A stretch of DNA of 22,451 nt from Leptospira sp. (lineage in GTDB: Bacteria > Spirochaetota > Leptospiria > Leptospirales > Leptospiraceae): assembly GCA_027531445.1 (NCBI GenBank), contig JAPZRK010000095.1, forward strand, positions 1 through 22,451, given 5' to 3'. The position numbers and the translations under genes are program-made. A model generated the notes under the pieces. The model searched no databases and was not told the DNA's origin. It saw only the letters and a list, made by a program, of their open reading frames with translations. This document shows positions 15,720-22,451 of this stretch, piece after piece (the stretch's first letter is position 1; each line of letters begins with the position of its first letter).

Positions 15720-16366
15720 TCTAGAACTTTAATAAACCGTTTCAATCCATCCCGATTTAGGACTTCAATCTGTCCTTTGTTTACCTCGAGGATGCCTGCA
15801 TCTTTCAACTCTTTGAGTGCACGAGAAAATGTTTCCGCACGGATAAAGAGCATAGAAGCGATTTGATTGTGTTTCAAATCTGGAAAATCTGCGGGCATAT
15901 AGTAAAAAAAATGAGCCACACGTTCCATCGTATCCATTGTCAACCCACGATTCAGAGTTAGATTGAGAGTTTGTAATTTTTCAAGCAAACATTGAATCAG
16001 ATAGTGATTCAGTTTGATATCATGATTGATTAAATCTTTTAAAGAGGCAATGGGAAGTCTAGCTACCTTTCCATCGGCACTAAATCTTGCAGAAGCTGGA
16101 TATTTAAAATTACAAAGGCTGGCAAGCTCGGCAACAAGGGAAACAGGGGAAAAGAATGCTATCGTCGCCTCGTTGGAATTGGTATCATATTTGAATAATT
16201 GCAAATGTCCTTCTATTAGAAGATCAAAATATTCTGGAACATCACCTTCTTGAAATAGGAACTCTCCTTTGCTAAATGAGGTGAGTTTGGCCCCTTGGAA
16301 GTGTTTTCTTATATCTAAGTCTGAAATCGAATCAAAAAGAATCGTTTTGGTGTTTTTTTGAATCAT
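15716..16366 (-). CDS. Crp/Fnr-family regulator, NnrR/Dnr-like
   Basis: A 216-residue regulator: an N-terminal cyclic-nucleotide-type beta-roll (FSKGEFLFQEGDVPEYFDLL and IEGHLQLFKY, about 30-60), a long dimer helix near 110-140, and a C-terminal winged helix with HNQIASMLFIRAETFSRALK, whose recognition helix RAETFSR resembles the E-x-x-SR pattern of proteins that bind TTGAT half-sites. Only two Cys are present (in SLCNF and IQCLL) and no N-terminal cysteine cluster, so it is not a 4Fe-4S Fnr; Dnr/NnrR-type NO sensing via haem is the likely alternative. It lies divergent to norC with a box between them and convergent to nnrS, so it most likely controls all five boxes in the window and perhaps itself. 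Confidence 0.9.
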   Translation of the reverse strand: MIQKNTKTILFDSISDLDIRKHFQGAKLTSFSKGEFLFQEGDVPEYFDLLIEGHLQLFKYDTNSNEATIAFFSPVSLVAELASLCNFKYPASARFSADGKVARLPIASLKDLINHDIKLNHYLIQCLLEKLQTLNLTLNRGLTMDTMERVAHFFYYMPADFPDLKHNQIASMLFIRAETFSRALKELKDAGILEVNKGQIEVLNRDGLKRFIKVLD

Positions 16367-16388
16367 TTGTTTAATTTAAGCACAAATC

Positions 16389-16402
16389 TTGATCTAGATC
16401 AA
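16389..16402 (+). promoter_or_regulatory. Fnr/Dnr-type box and promoter of the nor operon
   Basis: TTGATCTAGATCAA is a perfect palindrome in the 93-bp gap between the regulator and norC. A -10-like TTTAAT at 16425-16430 puts the norC transcription start near 16437, about 41 bp after the box centre (class II). The box also lies only 23 bp upstream of the regulator's start codon, so the same site could regulate the regulator gene, possibly as repression. Confidence 0.86.
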
Positions 16403-16459
16403 TGCAAATTAATTTTTTCTAGAGTTTAATGTCAACAAATTGAAAATTAGGAGAATCGA

Positions 16460-17173
16460 ATGCTTTCAAAATCGCAAGCTAGAGCATTCTTCCTCGGCGG
16501 CACTCTATTTTTTAGTGTTGTATTTCTTGGTCTGACGGTAGACACGATTCGCCAAACGGATGCTCGCACAAATGCATCTAATTTAACGGAATCAGTCTTG
16601 AAAGGGAAAGAAATTTGGGAGAATAAGAATTGTATGGGATGCCATACTATTATGGGAGAAGGAGCTTATTATGCACCTGACCTTACGAAGGTGGTAGAGC
16701 GTAGAGGAGATGCGTGGATACGTGTGTTTCTAGATGACCCACAAGCCATGTTTCCTGGCGAGAGGAAAATGGTTAAATATAAATTTACGGACGAAGAAAA
16801 AACAAACATCATCGCCTTTCTTGATTGGGTAGGTAAAGTGGATATGAATGGATGGCCACCTAAGCCAAATATTTCACCCATCATCAATGCACCGAAACTA
16901 GATGCCTCTATCAATGTGAAACCAGTTTCAGGTGCAATGGTTGCCGTTCCTGAAAAATTTTCACAATTATGTATCGCTTGTCATGCGGTTGGCGGATCAG
17001 GTGGGGTCGTAGGTCCTGCTCTCGACCATGTGGGTAATAAATTCGATGCTGCTTACTTGAATCGGTGGTTGGTCGATCCACAAGCCGTGAAGCCTGGTAC
17101 AGCAATGCCTAAACTTCCGCTGACGGACATTGAGCGCAAAGATATCGTAACTTATCTTTCAAGTTTGAAATAG
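16460..17173 (+). CDS. norC: NO reductase cytochrome c subunit (NorC) with an additional haem domain
   Basis: Passes electrons to NorB. The first part is standard NorC: an N-terminal anchor helix (about 9-28), haem site CMGCH (Cys58, Cys61, His62) with the typical HTIMGEGAYYAPDLTKV, PQAMFPGERKM with axial Met104, and the NGWPPKP ending. Instead of stopping near 150 residues, the 237-residue protein continues with a second class I cytochrome c domain: CIACH (Cys171, Cys174, His175), GVVGPALDHVG, and Met216 in GTAMPKLP. It is therefore a dihaem NorC, probably able to take electrons without a separate soluble cytochrome. The start has AGGAG at 16449-16453. norB follows after 10 bp. Confidence 0.95.
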   Translation: MLSKSQARAFFLGGTLFFSVVFLGLTVDTIRQTDARTNASNLTESVLKGKEIWENKNCMGCHTIMGEGAYYAPDLTKVVERRGDAWIRVFLDDPQAMFPGERKMVKYKFTDEEKTNIIAFLDWVGKVDMNGWPPKPNISPIINAPKLDASINVKPVSGAMVAVPEKFSQLCIACHAVGGSGGVVGPALDHVGNKFDAAYLNRWLVDPQAVKPGTAMPKLPLTDIERKDIVTYLSSLK

Positions 17174-17183
17174 GAGGGCAAAT

Positions 17184-18539
17184 ATGAAATTCAAATCACA
17201 AAAAATTGCTTTTTGGTTTTTTGCAGTCTGTATGTTGCTCTTAACATTACAAATTGTTTACGGATTTATTATGGGCTTCGCTCGACTTGGAATGGATGGT
17301 CTTCATGACTATATCCCTTTCAATGTGGCTCGCACAACTCATACTAACCTACTAGTCGTTTGGTTACTCACTGGATTTATGGGGGCAGCCTACTATATAA
17401 TTCCAGAAGAATCAGATCGGGAGTTGTACAGCGAGAAGCTTGCATGGATCCAGTTGATTTCCTGGGTTGTCGTTGGTGTGACAGCAGTCATAGGTTTTCA
17501 CTTCGGATGGTGGGAAGGTAGGAAGTTCTTAGAAATCCCTCGTCCGCTAGACTATCTAGTGGTAGTAAACGTTCTAACTTTCTTATTTAACATAGGTATG
17601 ACGATCTGGAATTCTGCGAAAAGGAGCACGACTCAGCTCGTTCTTTTTTTTGGATTATTCTCAGCAGCGCTCCTTTATCTTCCTGGTATGTTGTATTTCG
17701 ATAACCAAACCATGGACTCTTATTTCCGCTGGTGGGTCGTTCACCTTTGGGTAGAAGGGGTTTGGGAATTGATTATGGGTGGTATCTTGTCCTTTCTACT
17801 TATCAAACTCACAGGAGTGGATAGAGAGATCATAGAAAAATGGCTCTATGTAGTCGTAGGTCTCACTTTCTTATCCGGAATCTTGGGAACCGGTCACCAT
17901 TACTACTGGATCGGAACACCAAAATACTGGCTTATGGTTGGTGGTGTTTTTTCTGCTTTGGAACCACTCGCATTCCTCGCCATGGCGATCTGGGCACTGA
18001 ATATGTACCGAAAAAAAGGAAAAGATCATCCAAATAAAATTGCTCTCTACTGGACTTTAGGAAGTGCGATCATGTCGTTTATTGGAGCAGGCTTTCTTGG
18101 TTTTGCCCACACATGGCCACAAGTCAATCAGTGGACACATGGTACGCTCATTACAGCCATGCACGGTCATTTGGCATTCTGGGGTGCTTACGCGATGTTA
18201 GTTTTGGCAGTCATTGCTTATGCGCTTCCAAACTTGACGGGCAGAAAGTTATTTAATGGCATGAATGGATACATTGCTTTCTGGGCGGCAAACATCGGGA
18301 TGGTGGGGATGACTGGTGCTCTCGCAGTAGCTGGTATCGCACAAGTGTATCTCGAAAGAAAACTAGGAATGGATTTTTTAGTAGTTCAAAAAGAAATTCA
18401 ATTTCACTTCATCGGTATGCTACTTGCGGCAACATTGTTTACTGTTGGAATCGGAATGTATATTTTTGATTTCATTCGTCACGGTGCACCAAACGATGAA
18501 GCCATTGGAAAAAATATGGATGACCAAAGCGTAAAATAA
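17184..18539 (+). CDS. norB: NO reductase catalytic subunit (NorB)
   Basis: The 451-residue, 12-helix subunit reduces 2 NO to N2O at a haem b3/FeB site. Ligand spacings equal those of Pseudomonas NorB with a constant offset of 20: FeB His187 (VVHLWVEGVWE), His238 and His239 (GTGHHYYWIG), catalytic glutamates Glu191 and Glu260, and haem ligands His327 and His329 (AMHGHLAFWG). His53 (TTHTNLLVVW) is a low-spin haem b ligand. The N-terminus lacks the quinol-oxidising extension of qNOR, and norC lies directly upstream, so this is a cytochrome c-dependent cNOR. The start is supported by GGAGG 8 nt upstream. norQ follows 6 bp after the stop. Confidence 0.97.
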   Translation: MKFKSQKIAFWFFAVCMLLLTLQIVYGFIMGFARLGMDGLHDYIPFNVARTTHTNLLVVWLLTGFMGAAYYIIPEESDRELYSEKLAWIQLISWVVVGVTAVIGFHFGWWEGRKFLEIPRPLDYLVVVNVLTFLFNIGMTIWNSAKRSTTQLVLFFGLFSAALLYLPGMLYFDNQTMDSYFRWWVVHLWVEGVWELIMGGILSFLLIKLTGVDREIIEKWLYVVVGLTFLSGILGTGHHYYWIGTPKYWLMVGGVFSALEPLAFLAMAIWALNMYRKKGKDHPNKIALYWTLGSAIMSFIGAGFLGFAHTWPQVNQWTHGTLITAMHGHLAFWGAYAMLVLAVIAYALPNLTGRKLFNGMNGYIAFWAANIGMVGMTGALAVAGIAQVYLERKLGMDFLVVQKEIQFHFIGMLLAATLFTVGIGMYIFDFIRHGAPNDEAIGKNMDDQSVK

Positions 18540-18545
18540 GTAAAC

Positions 18546-19331
18546 ATGATAAAAATTGAAACTCAGCCTTTTTATCAGGTTGTTTCGAATGAAGTAGAAG
18601 TGTTTCAGACAGCGGCAGGACAAAAACTGCCGCTCCTTCTAAAAGGTCCGACCGGTTCCGGTAAATCAAGATTCCTAGAGTCTATGGCATTCCAAATGAA
18701 GCGCCGACTCATTACTATTTTATGTAATGATGAAACTTCTTCAGTAGATTTAGTTGGAAGGTACATCGTCAAAGGTGCTGATACCATTTGGATTGATGGA
18801 CCACTTACAATAGGTGTGAAGGAAGGGGCAATCGTCTATCTAGACGAGATAGCTGAAGCAAGACCAGATACCATTGTAGCTATTCACTCTTTAACGGATC
18901 ATAGACGGTCTCTTTTTATTGAACGTAGGAATGAAGAAATCAAAGCTCATGCGGACTTTTTGATCGTTGCATCCTTCAATCCTGGATACCAGAAAGGTTT
19001 TAAAGAATTGAAACCTTCTACTAGACAGAGATTCATTTGCATGGATTTTTTATATCCTGCGCCTGACATTGAAGAGAAAATTTTGATAGGTGAAACTGGT
19101 ATCGATGAAAAGATCGCTCACCGATTGGTTAAGTATGCAAACATAGTTCGAAATAAGCCGGAGCTTGGTTTGTCAGAGACGGTTTCAACAAGACTCCTCG
19201 TTTCTTGTGCGATGCTTGTTAGAAGTGGACTTCCGATACGTCTCTCGGGAAGGTCAGCGATCATCCTACCACTGACGGATGACTTGGATAGTGTTGAAGC
19301 GCTCCAAGATATGTTTAATTTGTATTTCTAA
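18546..19331 (+). CDS. norQ: NorQ, MoxR/CbbQ-type AAA+ ATPase
   Basis: A 261-residue AAA+ ATPase of the NorQ/CbbQ group: Walker A GPTGSGKS (34-41), the NDETSSVDLVGRYIVKG segment typical of the group, Walker B IVYLDEI (Asp100, Glu101), sensor 1 FNPGYQ (Asn in SFNPG) and an arginine finger region KPSTRQRF. With NorD it remodels NorB so that the non-haem FeB iron is inserted; cNOR without NorQD is inactive. It lies 6 bp after norB and 11 bp before norD in the classic norCBQD order. Confidence 0.95.
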   Translation: MIKIETQPFYQVVSNEVEVFQTAAGQKLPLLLKGPTGSGKSRFLESMAFQMKRRLITILCNDETSSVDLVGRYIVKGADTIWIDGPLTIGVKEGAIVYLDEIAEARPDTIVAIHSLTDHRRSLFIERRNEEIKAHADFLIVASFNPGYQKGFKELKPSTRQRFICMDFLYPAPDIEEKILIGETGIDEKIAHRLVKYANIVRNKPELGLSETVSTRLLVSCAMLVRSGLPIRLSGRSAIILPLTDDLDSVEALQDMFNLYF

Positions 19332-19342
19332 AATCGAAAAGT

Positions 19343-21085
19343 ATGGAATGGGACCAATTACTTTTCTATCACGGCCTAAAACAATTCGGAAATCTGCGGA
19401 GAAAATTTGTCTCACCTAGCAAGTATTATTCTTATGAAATAGAAACTGAAGAAAAAAGGTTTCGCCAACTTGGAAAAATGATTTTGGGAAATGAACTTCG
19501 ATTTCAAAAATCAGACAGTGACGTGAGATTGGCGGGTGATCGTCTGGCTTTTCCTGAAAGAGTTTTGATATTTGAAAATGTCGTCGAGAGCAAACAAACG
19601 GTACACTTCCTGCTAACCTATATGTTTTTATTAAAAAAGCATAATTGTTTTATGAATCAAACTTATCTGAATACTCAAAAAGCAAAAACTTACCACAGGT
19701 TTCTGATAAAAATATACCCAGGCTTGAGGAGTGACCGAAAACGAATCAAAAAATATTTTATAAAACTCAAGTCTTCGGATTTCAAACACTTTGAGTCTCT
19801 GTCTCGACTTTTTCAAAATGTGATTCTTGAAAAAGATATTGCTTCTTTAAAGAATCCCCACATCTCTTCCTCTCTCCCATCACCTAATCATATCGCTAAA
19901 CCAAAGTCCGAATTTAAAACCAAATTTGATTTAGAATCCGCAGAACTATTAGAAGTGGATAAAAAGAAAATCGAGGAATATACGCTTGGACATAATTTTG
20001 AAAAGATAGAAACTGTAGAAGAGTTTGATGGCCAGTGGAGGGACCTAGACGGTTCAGACAATGCGGAAGAGGAAGCCGAGGCATTGAACGAATTGAATTT
20101 AAAACATATGATTCGTTCAGAGGATCCCGTTCATACTACCGTAAGTAGTGATACGGGAAGTGGAACGATTCTCGAGGTAGCTGATCTTTATACCCCTAGT
20201 TTAAAGTTCAAGTATGATGAATGGGACTATAAAAATAAAACTTATAAAATCGATTATTGTTTTGTTGAAGAAGATCTCGTTTTAGATTCGAGGCCCCATT
20301 ACGCCGATTCTGTTTTTTCAAAACATAGATTTACAATGCAACAACTAAAACGAAAAATGTATGCTTTGGTGCAAGATCGAATTTTGAAGAAGAGAGTGGC
20401 AAACGGAGATCAAGTCGATATCGATGCGGTCGTAGATCTTTACGCTGACATACGTGCCAAGGTTACACCCAGTGAATTGTTATACGTAAGATCCCAAAGG
20501 GAAATTTCTAATATGACTTTATTTTTCCTAATGGATTTGAGTCTCTCTACAGATTCTTGGATCGGGGGAAATAGAATCCTTGATGTAGAAAGGGAATCAT
20601 TGTTATTATTTTCGAATGCACTTGAAAGTTTGGATATTCCTTTCGAAATGGGGGCGTTTTATTCGCGAACAAGAAATCAGTGCAAATTTTTGCGAATTAA
20701 ATCGCTGAAAGAAAGTTTGCAGCAAACAAAAGACAGACTAGGGGCTTTGGATCCCATAGGATACACAAGGATTGGTCCCGCGCTTCGGCATACAGGTGTG
20801 CTATTAGATAAGGTAAAGACTAAACAGAAGTGGATCATTTTGCTTACCGATGCACACCCAAATGATTATGACCGTTATGAAGGCAAATATGGGACGGAAG
20901 ATGTCCACCAAGCGGTAAAAGAATTAAAACAACGTGGTATCTTTGTTCATACGCTCGCGATTGGTAGAGATGAGAAGCCGGTAATCCCAAAAATGATGAG
21001 AGAAGCTAGTTATCAAATGTTAGCAGATCCGAGAGGGCTTACAGATTCCTTACATCGATTTTTTGCAAAAGCGATCAATTTTTGA
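19343..21085 (+). CDS. norD: NorD, von Willebrand A domain protein for NO reductase activation
   Basis: A 580-residue cytoplasmic protein. The C-terminal third is a vWA domain with a complete MIDAS: DLSLS (Asp398, Ser400, Ser402) in FFLMDLSLSTDSW, the Thr of GYTRIGPALRH, and Asp in ILLTDAHPND. The N-terminal two thirds are helical and charged, with an acidic patch (DNAEEEAEALNEL) near residue 240. NorD docks NorQ onto NorB for FeB insertion. The length fits the family, and no damage is visible. It is followed after 33 bp by a membrane protein gene that may be co-transcribed. Confidence 0.93.
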   Translation: MEWDQLLFYHGLKQFGNLRRKFVSPSKYYSYEIETEEKRFRQLGKMILGNELRFQKSDSDVRLAGDRLAFPERVLIFENVVESKQTVHFLLTYMFLLKKHNCFMNQTYLNTQKAKTYHRFLIKIYPGLRSDRKRIKKYFIKLKSSDFKHFESLSRLFQNVILEKDIASLKNPHISSSLPSPNHIAKPKSEFKTKFDLESAELLEVDKKKIEEYTLGHNFEKIETVEEFDGQWRDLDGSDNAEEEAEALNELNLKHMIRSEDPVHTTVSSDTGSGTILEVADLYTPSLKFKYDEWDYKNKTYKIDYCFVEEDLVLDSRPHYADSVFSKHRFTMQQLKRKMYALVQDRILKKRVANGDQVDIDAVVDLYADIRAKVTPSELLYVRSQREISNMTLFFLMDLSLSTDSWIGGNRILDVERESLLLFSNALESLDIPFEMGAFYSRTRNQCKFLRIKSLKESLQQTKDRLGALDPIGYTRIGPALRHTGVLLDKVKTKQKWIILLTDAHPNDYDRYEGKYGTEDVHQAVKELKQRGIFVHTLAIGRDEKPVIPKMMREASYQMLADPRGLTDSLHRFFAKAINF

Positions 21086-21118
21086 TGAAGTTTAAAACAA
21101 CTTTTTTAAATTGAATTC

Positions 21119-21619
21119 ATGAGTTGGTATTTATTCTCAACAGTAATTCACATTTTTTCAGCCATGTTCTGGATCGGGGGAGTCATTGTCTATGCCCTCG
21201 TCATTATCGCAATCATTCGCGACCCCGAATTTAAAGATATTAAGTTGAGGCTTTTACAAAAGACGGCTCTTCAATTTAGAAGGCTGTCTTATCCTGTTTA
21301 TTTACTTTTGTTTATATCGGGTGTCTATCTTACCGCATCAAAAGGTCTTCTCTATGATTTGTTAAACTTCCAATTTGGATCATCTAGCATGACTAAAATG
21401 GTCGTTCTAAAAGTATCTTTATTTTTGATCTTAGTTCTTTCTTCAATCTATCATGATTTTTTTACTGGTCCTCGGACTTTTAGATATGCTGAAACTAACC
21501 CTCGAATGTTTGAGAAAAATCGAAAACTCTCAGCCTTTTTTGGTAAATTGAATCTATTGATTTCAGTCTTCATTGGAGTGATGGGAATATTGATTTCTCG
21601 GGGTGTTTCAATCTTTTGA
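21119..21619 (+). CDS. CopD-like four-helix membrane protein
   Basis: A 166-residue membrane protein with four hydrophobic helices (about 7-31, 58-76, 95-114, 141-163). VIHIFSAMFWIGGVIVYAL with His11 in helix 1 and SIYHDFFTGPR with His112 resemble the CopD/related families found with copper or haem proteins; LSYPVYLLLFISGVYL in helix 2 fits the same pattern. Histidines in two helices could bind copper or haem b. As the last gene after norD it may serve NOR or copper import, but the precise role is unknown. A hairpin of TTGAAG (21617-21622) and CTTCAA (21644-21649) spans its stop, without a T tract. Confidence 0.7.
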   Translation: MSWYLFSTVIHIFSAMFWIGGVIVYALVIIAIIRDPEFKDIKLRLLQKTALQFRRLSYPVYLLLFISGVYLTASKGLLYDLLNFQFGSSSMTKMVVLKVSLFLILVLSSIYHDFFTGPRTFRYAETNPRMFEKNRKLSAFFGKLNLLISVFIGVMGILISRGVSIF

Positions 21620-21638
21620 AGTAAGTTTGACTTTGATT

Positions 21639-21925
21639 TTAAACTTCAAGGGTTTCAATGAATTTCTCTTTCTGAATCGATTTACATTCAAAAGTAACTC
21701 CCTCGATATTTAATCGATTCATAGAGCGAATAAATGTATCTCTCTCTTTCTCGGTGTTGAAACAAATGAGAAAATCATCTCCAAATCCCGAAACACTTGG
21801 TCTTCTTTGAGGAATGAAAGAGTTTGTGTAGCAATGTCTTGGATGATCTGATTTCCTTTCGACCAACCTTTTTGCAAGTTATAATTGCTAATTCCATTCA
21901 ATTCGACCAAGGCAAAATATAGTCG
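21639..21925 (-). pseudogene. Frameshifted, 5'-truncated GGDEF-domain remnant
   Basis: Two minus-strand frames join into one GGDEF-like domain. Frame 1, from about 21919 to 21800, reads YFALVELNGISNYN then KGNQIIQDIATQTLSFLKE, matching the start of a diguanylate cyclase domain. Frame 2, from about 21815 to the stop at 21639, continues with RPSVSGFGDDFLICFNTE, where GFGDDF stands for the GGDEF signature, and ends at ETLEV. The frame changes within about 21781-21830, so a one-base indel is likely. The 5' part of the gene is cut exactly where repeat copy B begins. The signature is degenerate, so the parent may already have been inactive. No start codon with a ribosome-binding site is seen. Confidence 0.55.
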
Positions 21926-22036
21926 CCTTTAAGCCAGTCGGCTTCCTATAATGCACATTGTGTCGCGAAGATGCAGCAACCATCCTGTAATTGGGGGCTG
22001 GATCTTGGAAAAACCCCTACCTACTTCCTATGTGGT
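21918..22036 (+). repeat. Intergenic direct repeat, copy B
   Basis: Direct repeat of 1379-1516: gap-free partial match over 21921-21980, then a 55-of-56 match over 21981-22036. It lacks the 20-bp segment found in copy A. It abuts the truncated GGDEF remnant on the left and a terminator on the right. Confidence 0.8.
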
Positions 22037-22054
22037 TTAGAATAACACTCTCAC

Positions 22055-22091
22055 CAAATAAAAAAGCCTCCGATCTTACGACCAAAGGCTT
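22055..22091 (-). terminator. Rho-independent terminator for minus-strand rRNA transcription
   Basis: On the minus strand AAGCCT (22091-22086) pairs with AGGCTT (22069-22064), and the stem is followed by a run of T (22065-22060). It lies about 230 bp beyond the 23S 3' end in the direction of rRNA transcription and would end that transcript before the convergent repeat and nor operon. Confidence 0.75.
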
Positions 22092-22318
22092 CTTACTCTT
22101 CTAACAATTCATATACGACAGTGTATCACATCTATGGGATGGCCAGTCGGAGCACAAGAGGCAAGAGACCTTGCCTCGACTGCGAGACTACAACTCGCGA
22201 GCGTGATGCGTAGCATCTAGCCGCGAAGTTGGTTGGCGCACGACCACCAAACAAGATAATAAACAACAAGAGAGACTATAATCCTGACATACACGTTAAT
22301 CAACATGTATATTGTAAT
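22092..22318. other. Structured non-coding interval downstream of the 23S 3' end
   Basis: No gene is seen. Three stems stand out: GAGGCAAG (22158-22165)/CTTGCCTC (22170-22177) with a 4-nt loop, extendable by CAGTC (22144-22148)/GACTG (22178-22182); GATGC (22205-22209)/GCATC (22213-22217) with a 3-nt loop, enclosed by CGCG (22196-22199)/CGCG (22222-22225); and an ATACA/TGTAT pair near 22289-22310. No 5S rRNA or tRNA pattern could be recognised. On the minus strand this would be the transcribed 3' spacer of the 23S gene. Confidence 0.55.
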
Positions 22319-22451
22319 ATGGTCAAGCCAATCGAGCGATTAGTATCACTTGGCTGAATCCATTACTGAACTTACACCTGTGACCTATCAACCGGGTCGT
22401 CTGCCCGGACTCTTCAGGGAGATCTTATCTTCAGGTGGGCTTCCCACTTAT
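22319..22451 (-). rRNA. 23S rRNA 3' end, partial (continues beyond the window)
   Basis: The minus strand ends in GATACTAATCGCTCGATTGG then CTTGACC, the usual 23S 3' terminus, here at about 22319-22321. Positions 22331-22451 are identical to 1-121. The gene body would continue to the right of the window if this is a separate copy; if the molecule is circular, this is the same fragment as at 1-150. Confidence 0.9.

Noticed and set aside
1379..22036. Composite transposon
   Set aside because: The flanking repeats encode no transposase and show no terminal inverted repeats or target duplications.
22092..22318. 5S rRNA or tRNA gene next to the 23S end
   Set aside because: The stems do not fit a cloverleaf or the 5S pattern, and no conserved 5S sequence could be recognised.

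Overview
The window is AT-rich and looks like spirochaete DNA, most likely from Leptospira or a close relative. The reasons are relaxed spirochaete-type lipoboxes (asparagine or histidine directly before the lipid cysteine in several lipoproteins), the base composition, and rRNA genes not linked to 5S. This assignment is an inference from gene content; no database search was possible. Its core is a respiratory module that converts NO to N2O and N2O to N2. It holds a complete cNOR locus (norC, norB, norQ, norD, with norE/norF-like partners), a clade II (atypical) N2O reductase locus (nosZ, nosB-like, nosL, nosD, nosF, nosY), nnrS, and a Crp/Fnr-type regulator. No nitrate or nitrite reductase gene is present.

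Layout. 1 to ~150: 3' end of a 23S rRNA gene (minus strand), broken off. 186-682: ParE-like toxin and antitoxin (minus). 754-1230: start-less remnant of a plus-strand gene. 1270-1516: structured non-coding DNA with repeat copy A. 1782-4565: FadL-like porin, class II cytochrome c, NorE-like and NorF-like proteins. 4628-4674: two Fnr/Dnr-type boxes. 4716-11445: fasciclin lipoprotein, cytochrome c lipoprotein, nosZ, nosB-like, nosL, nosD, nosF, nosY, tightly packed. 11480-14480: a box-controlled group of accessory genes that look copper-related (Cys/His-rich secreted protein, lipoprotein, and a PCuAC domain fused to a Met/His-rich outer-membrane barrel). 14490-15719: box and nnrS. 15716-16366 (minus): Crp/Fnr regulator. 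16389-21619: box, norC (with an extra haem domain), norB, norQ, norD and a CopD-like membrane protein. 21639 to ~21925 (minus): frameshifted GGDEF-domain remnant. 21918-22036: repeat copy B. 22055-22320: terminator and strongly structured DNA. 22319-22451: 23S rRNA 3' end again.

How it works together. The regulator at 15716-16366 lacks an N-terminal cysteine cluster and resembles NnrR/Dnr proteins. Five near-perfect TTGAY-N4-RTCAA boxes stand before the nos operon (two), the copper group, nnrS and norC, so the module looks like a single NO/low-oxygen-responsive regulon. NorCB reduces NO, NorQD mature it, and NosZ reduces N2O. NosL, NosDFY and probably the PCuAC fusion supply copper and sulfur to NosZ. 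A lipid-anchored cytochrome c probably feeds NosZ electrons, because nosR and nosGH are absent here.

The first 121 bases are identical to the last 121, so the sequence either closes as a ~22.33-kb circle or is bounded by an assembly overlap in a duplicated 23S end. Together with the ~120-140 bp direct repeats, truncated genes and toxin-antitoxin pair at the edges, this suggests a transferred or rearranged genomic island. No integrase, transposase or replication gene is visible.
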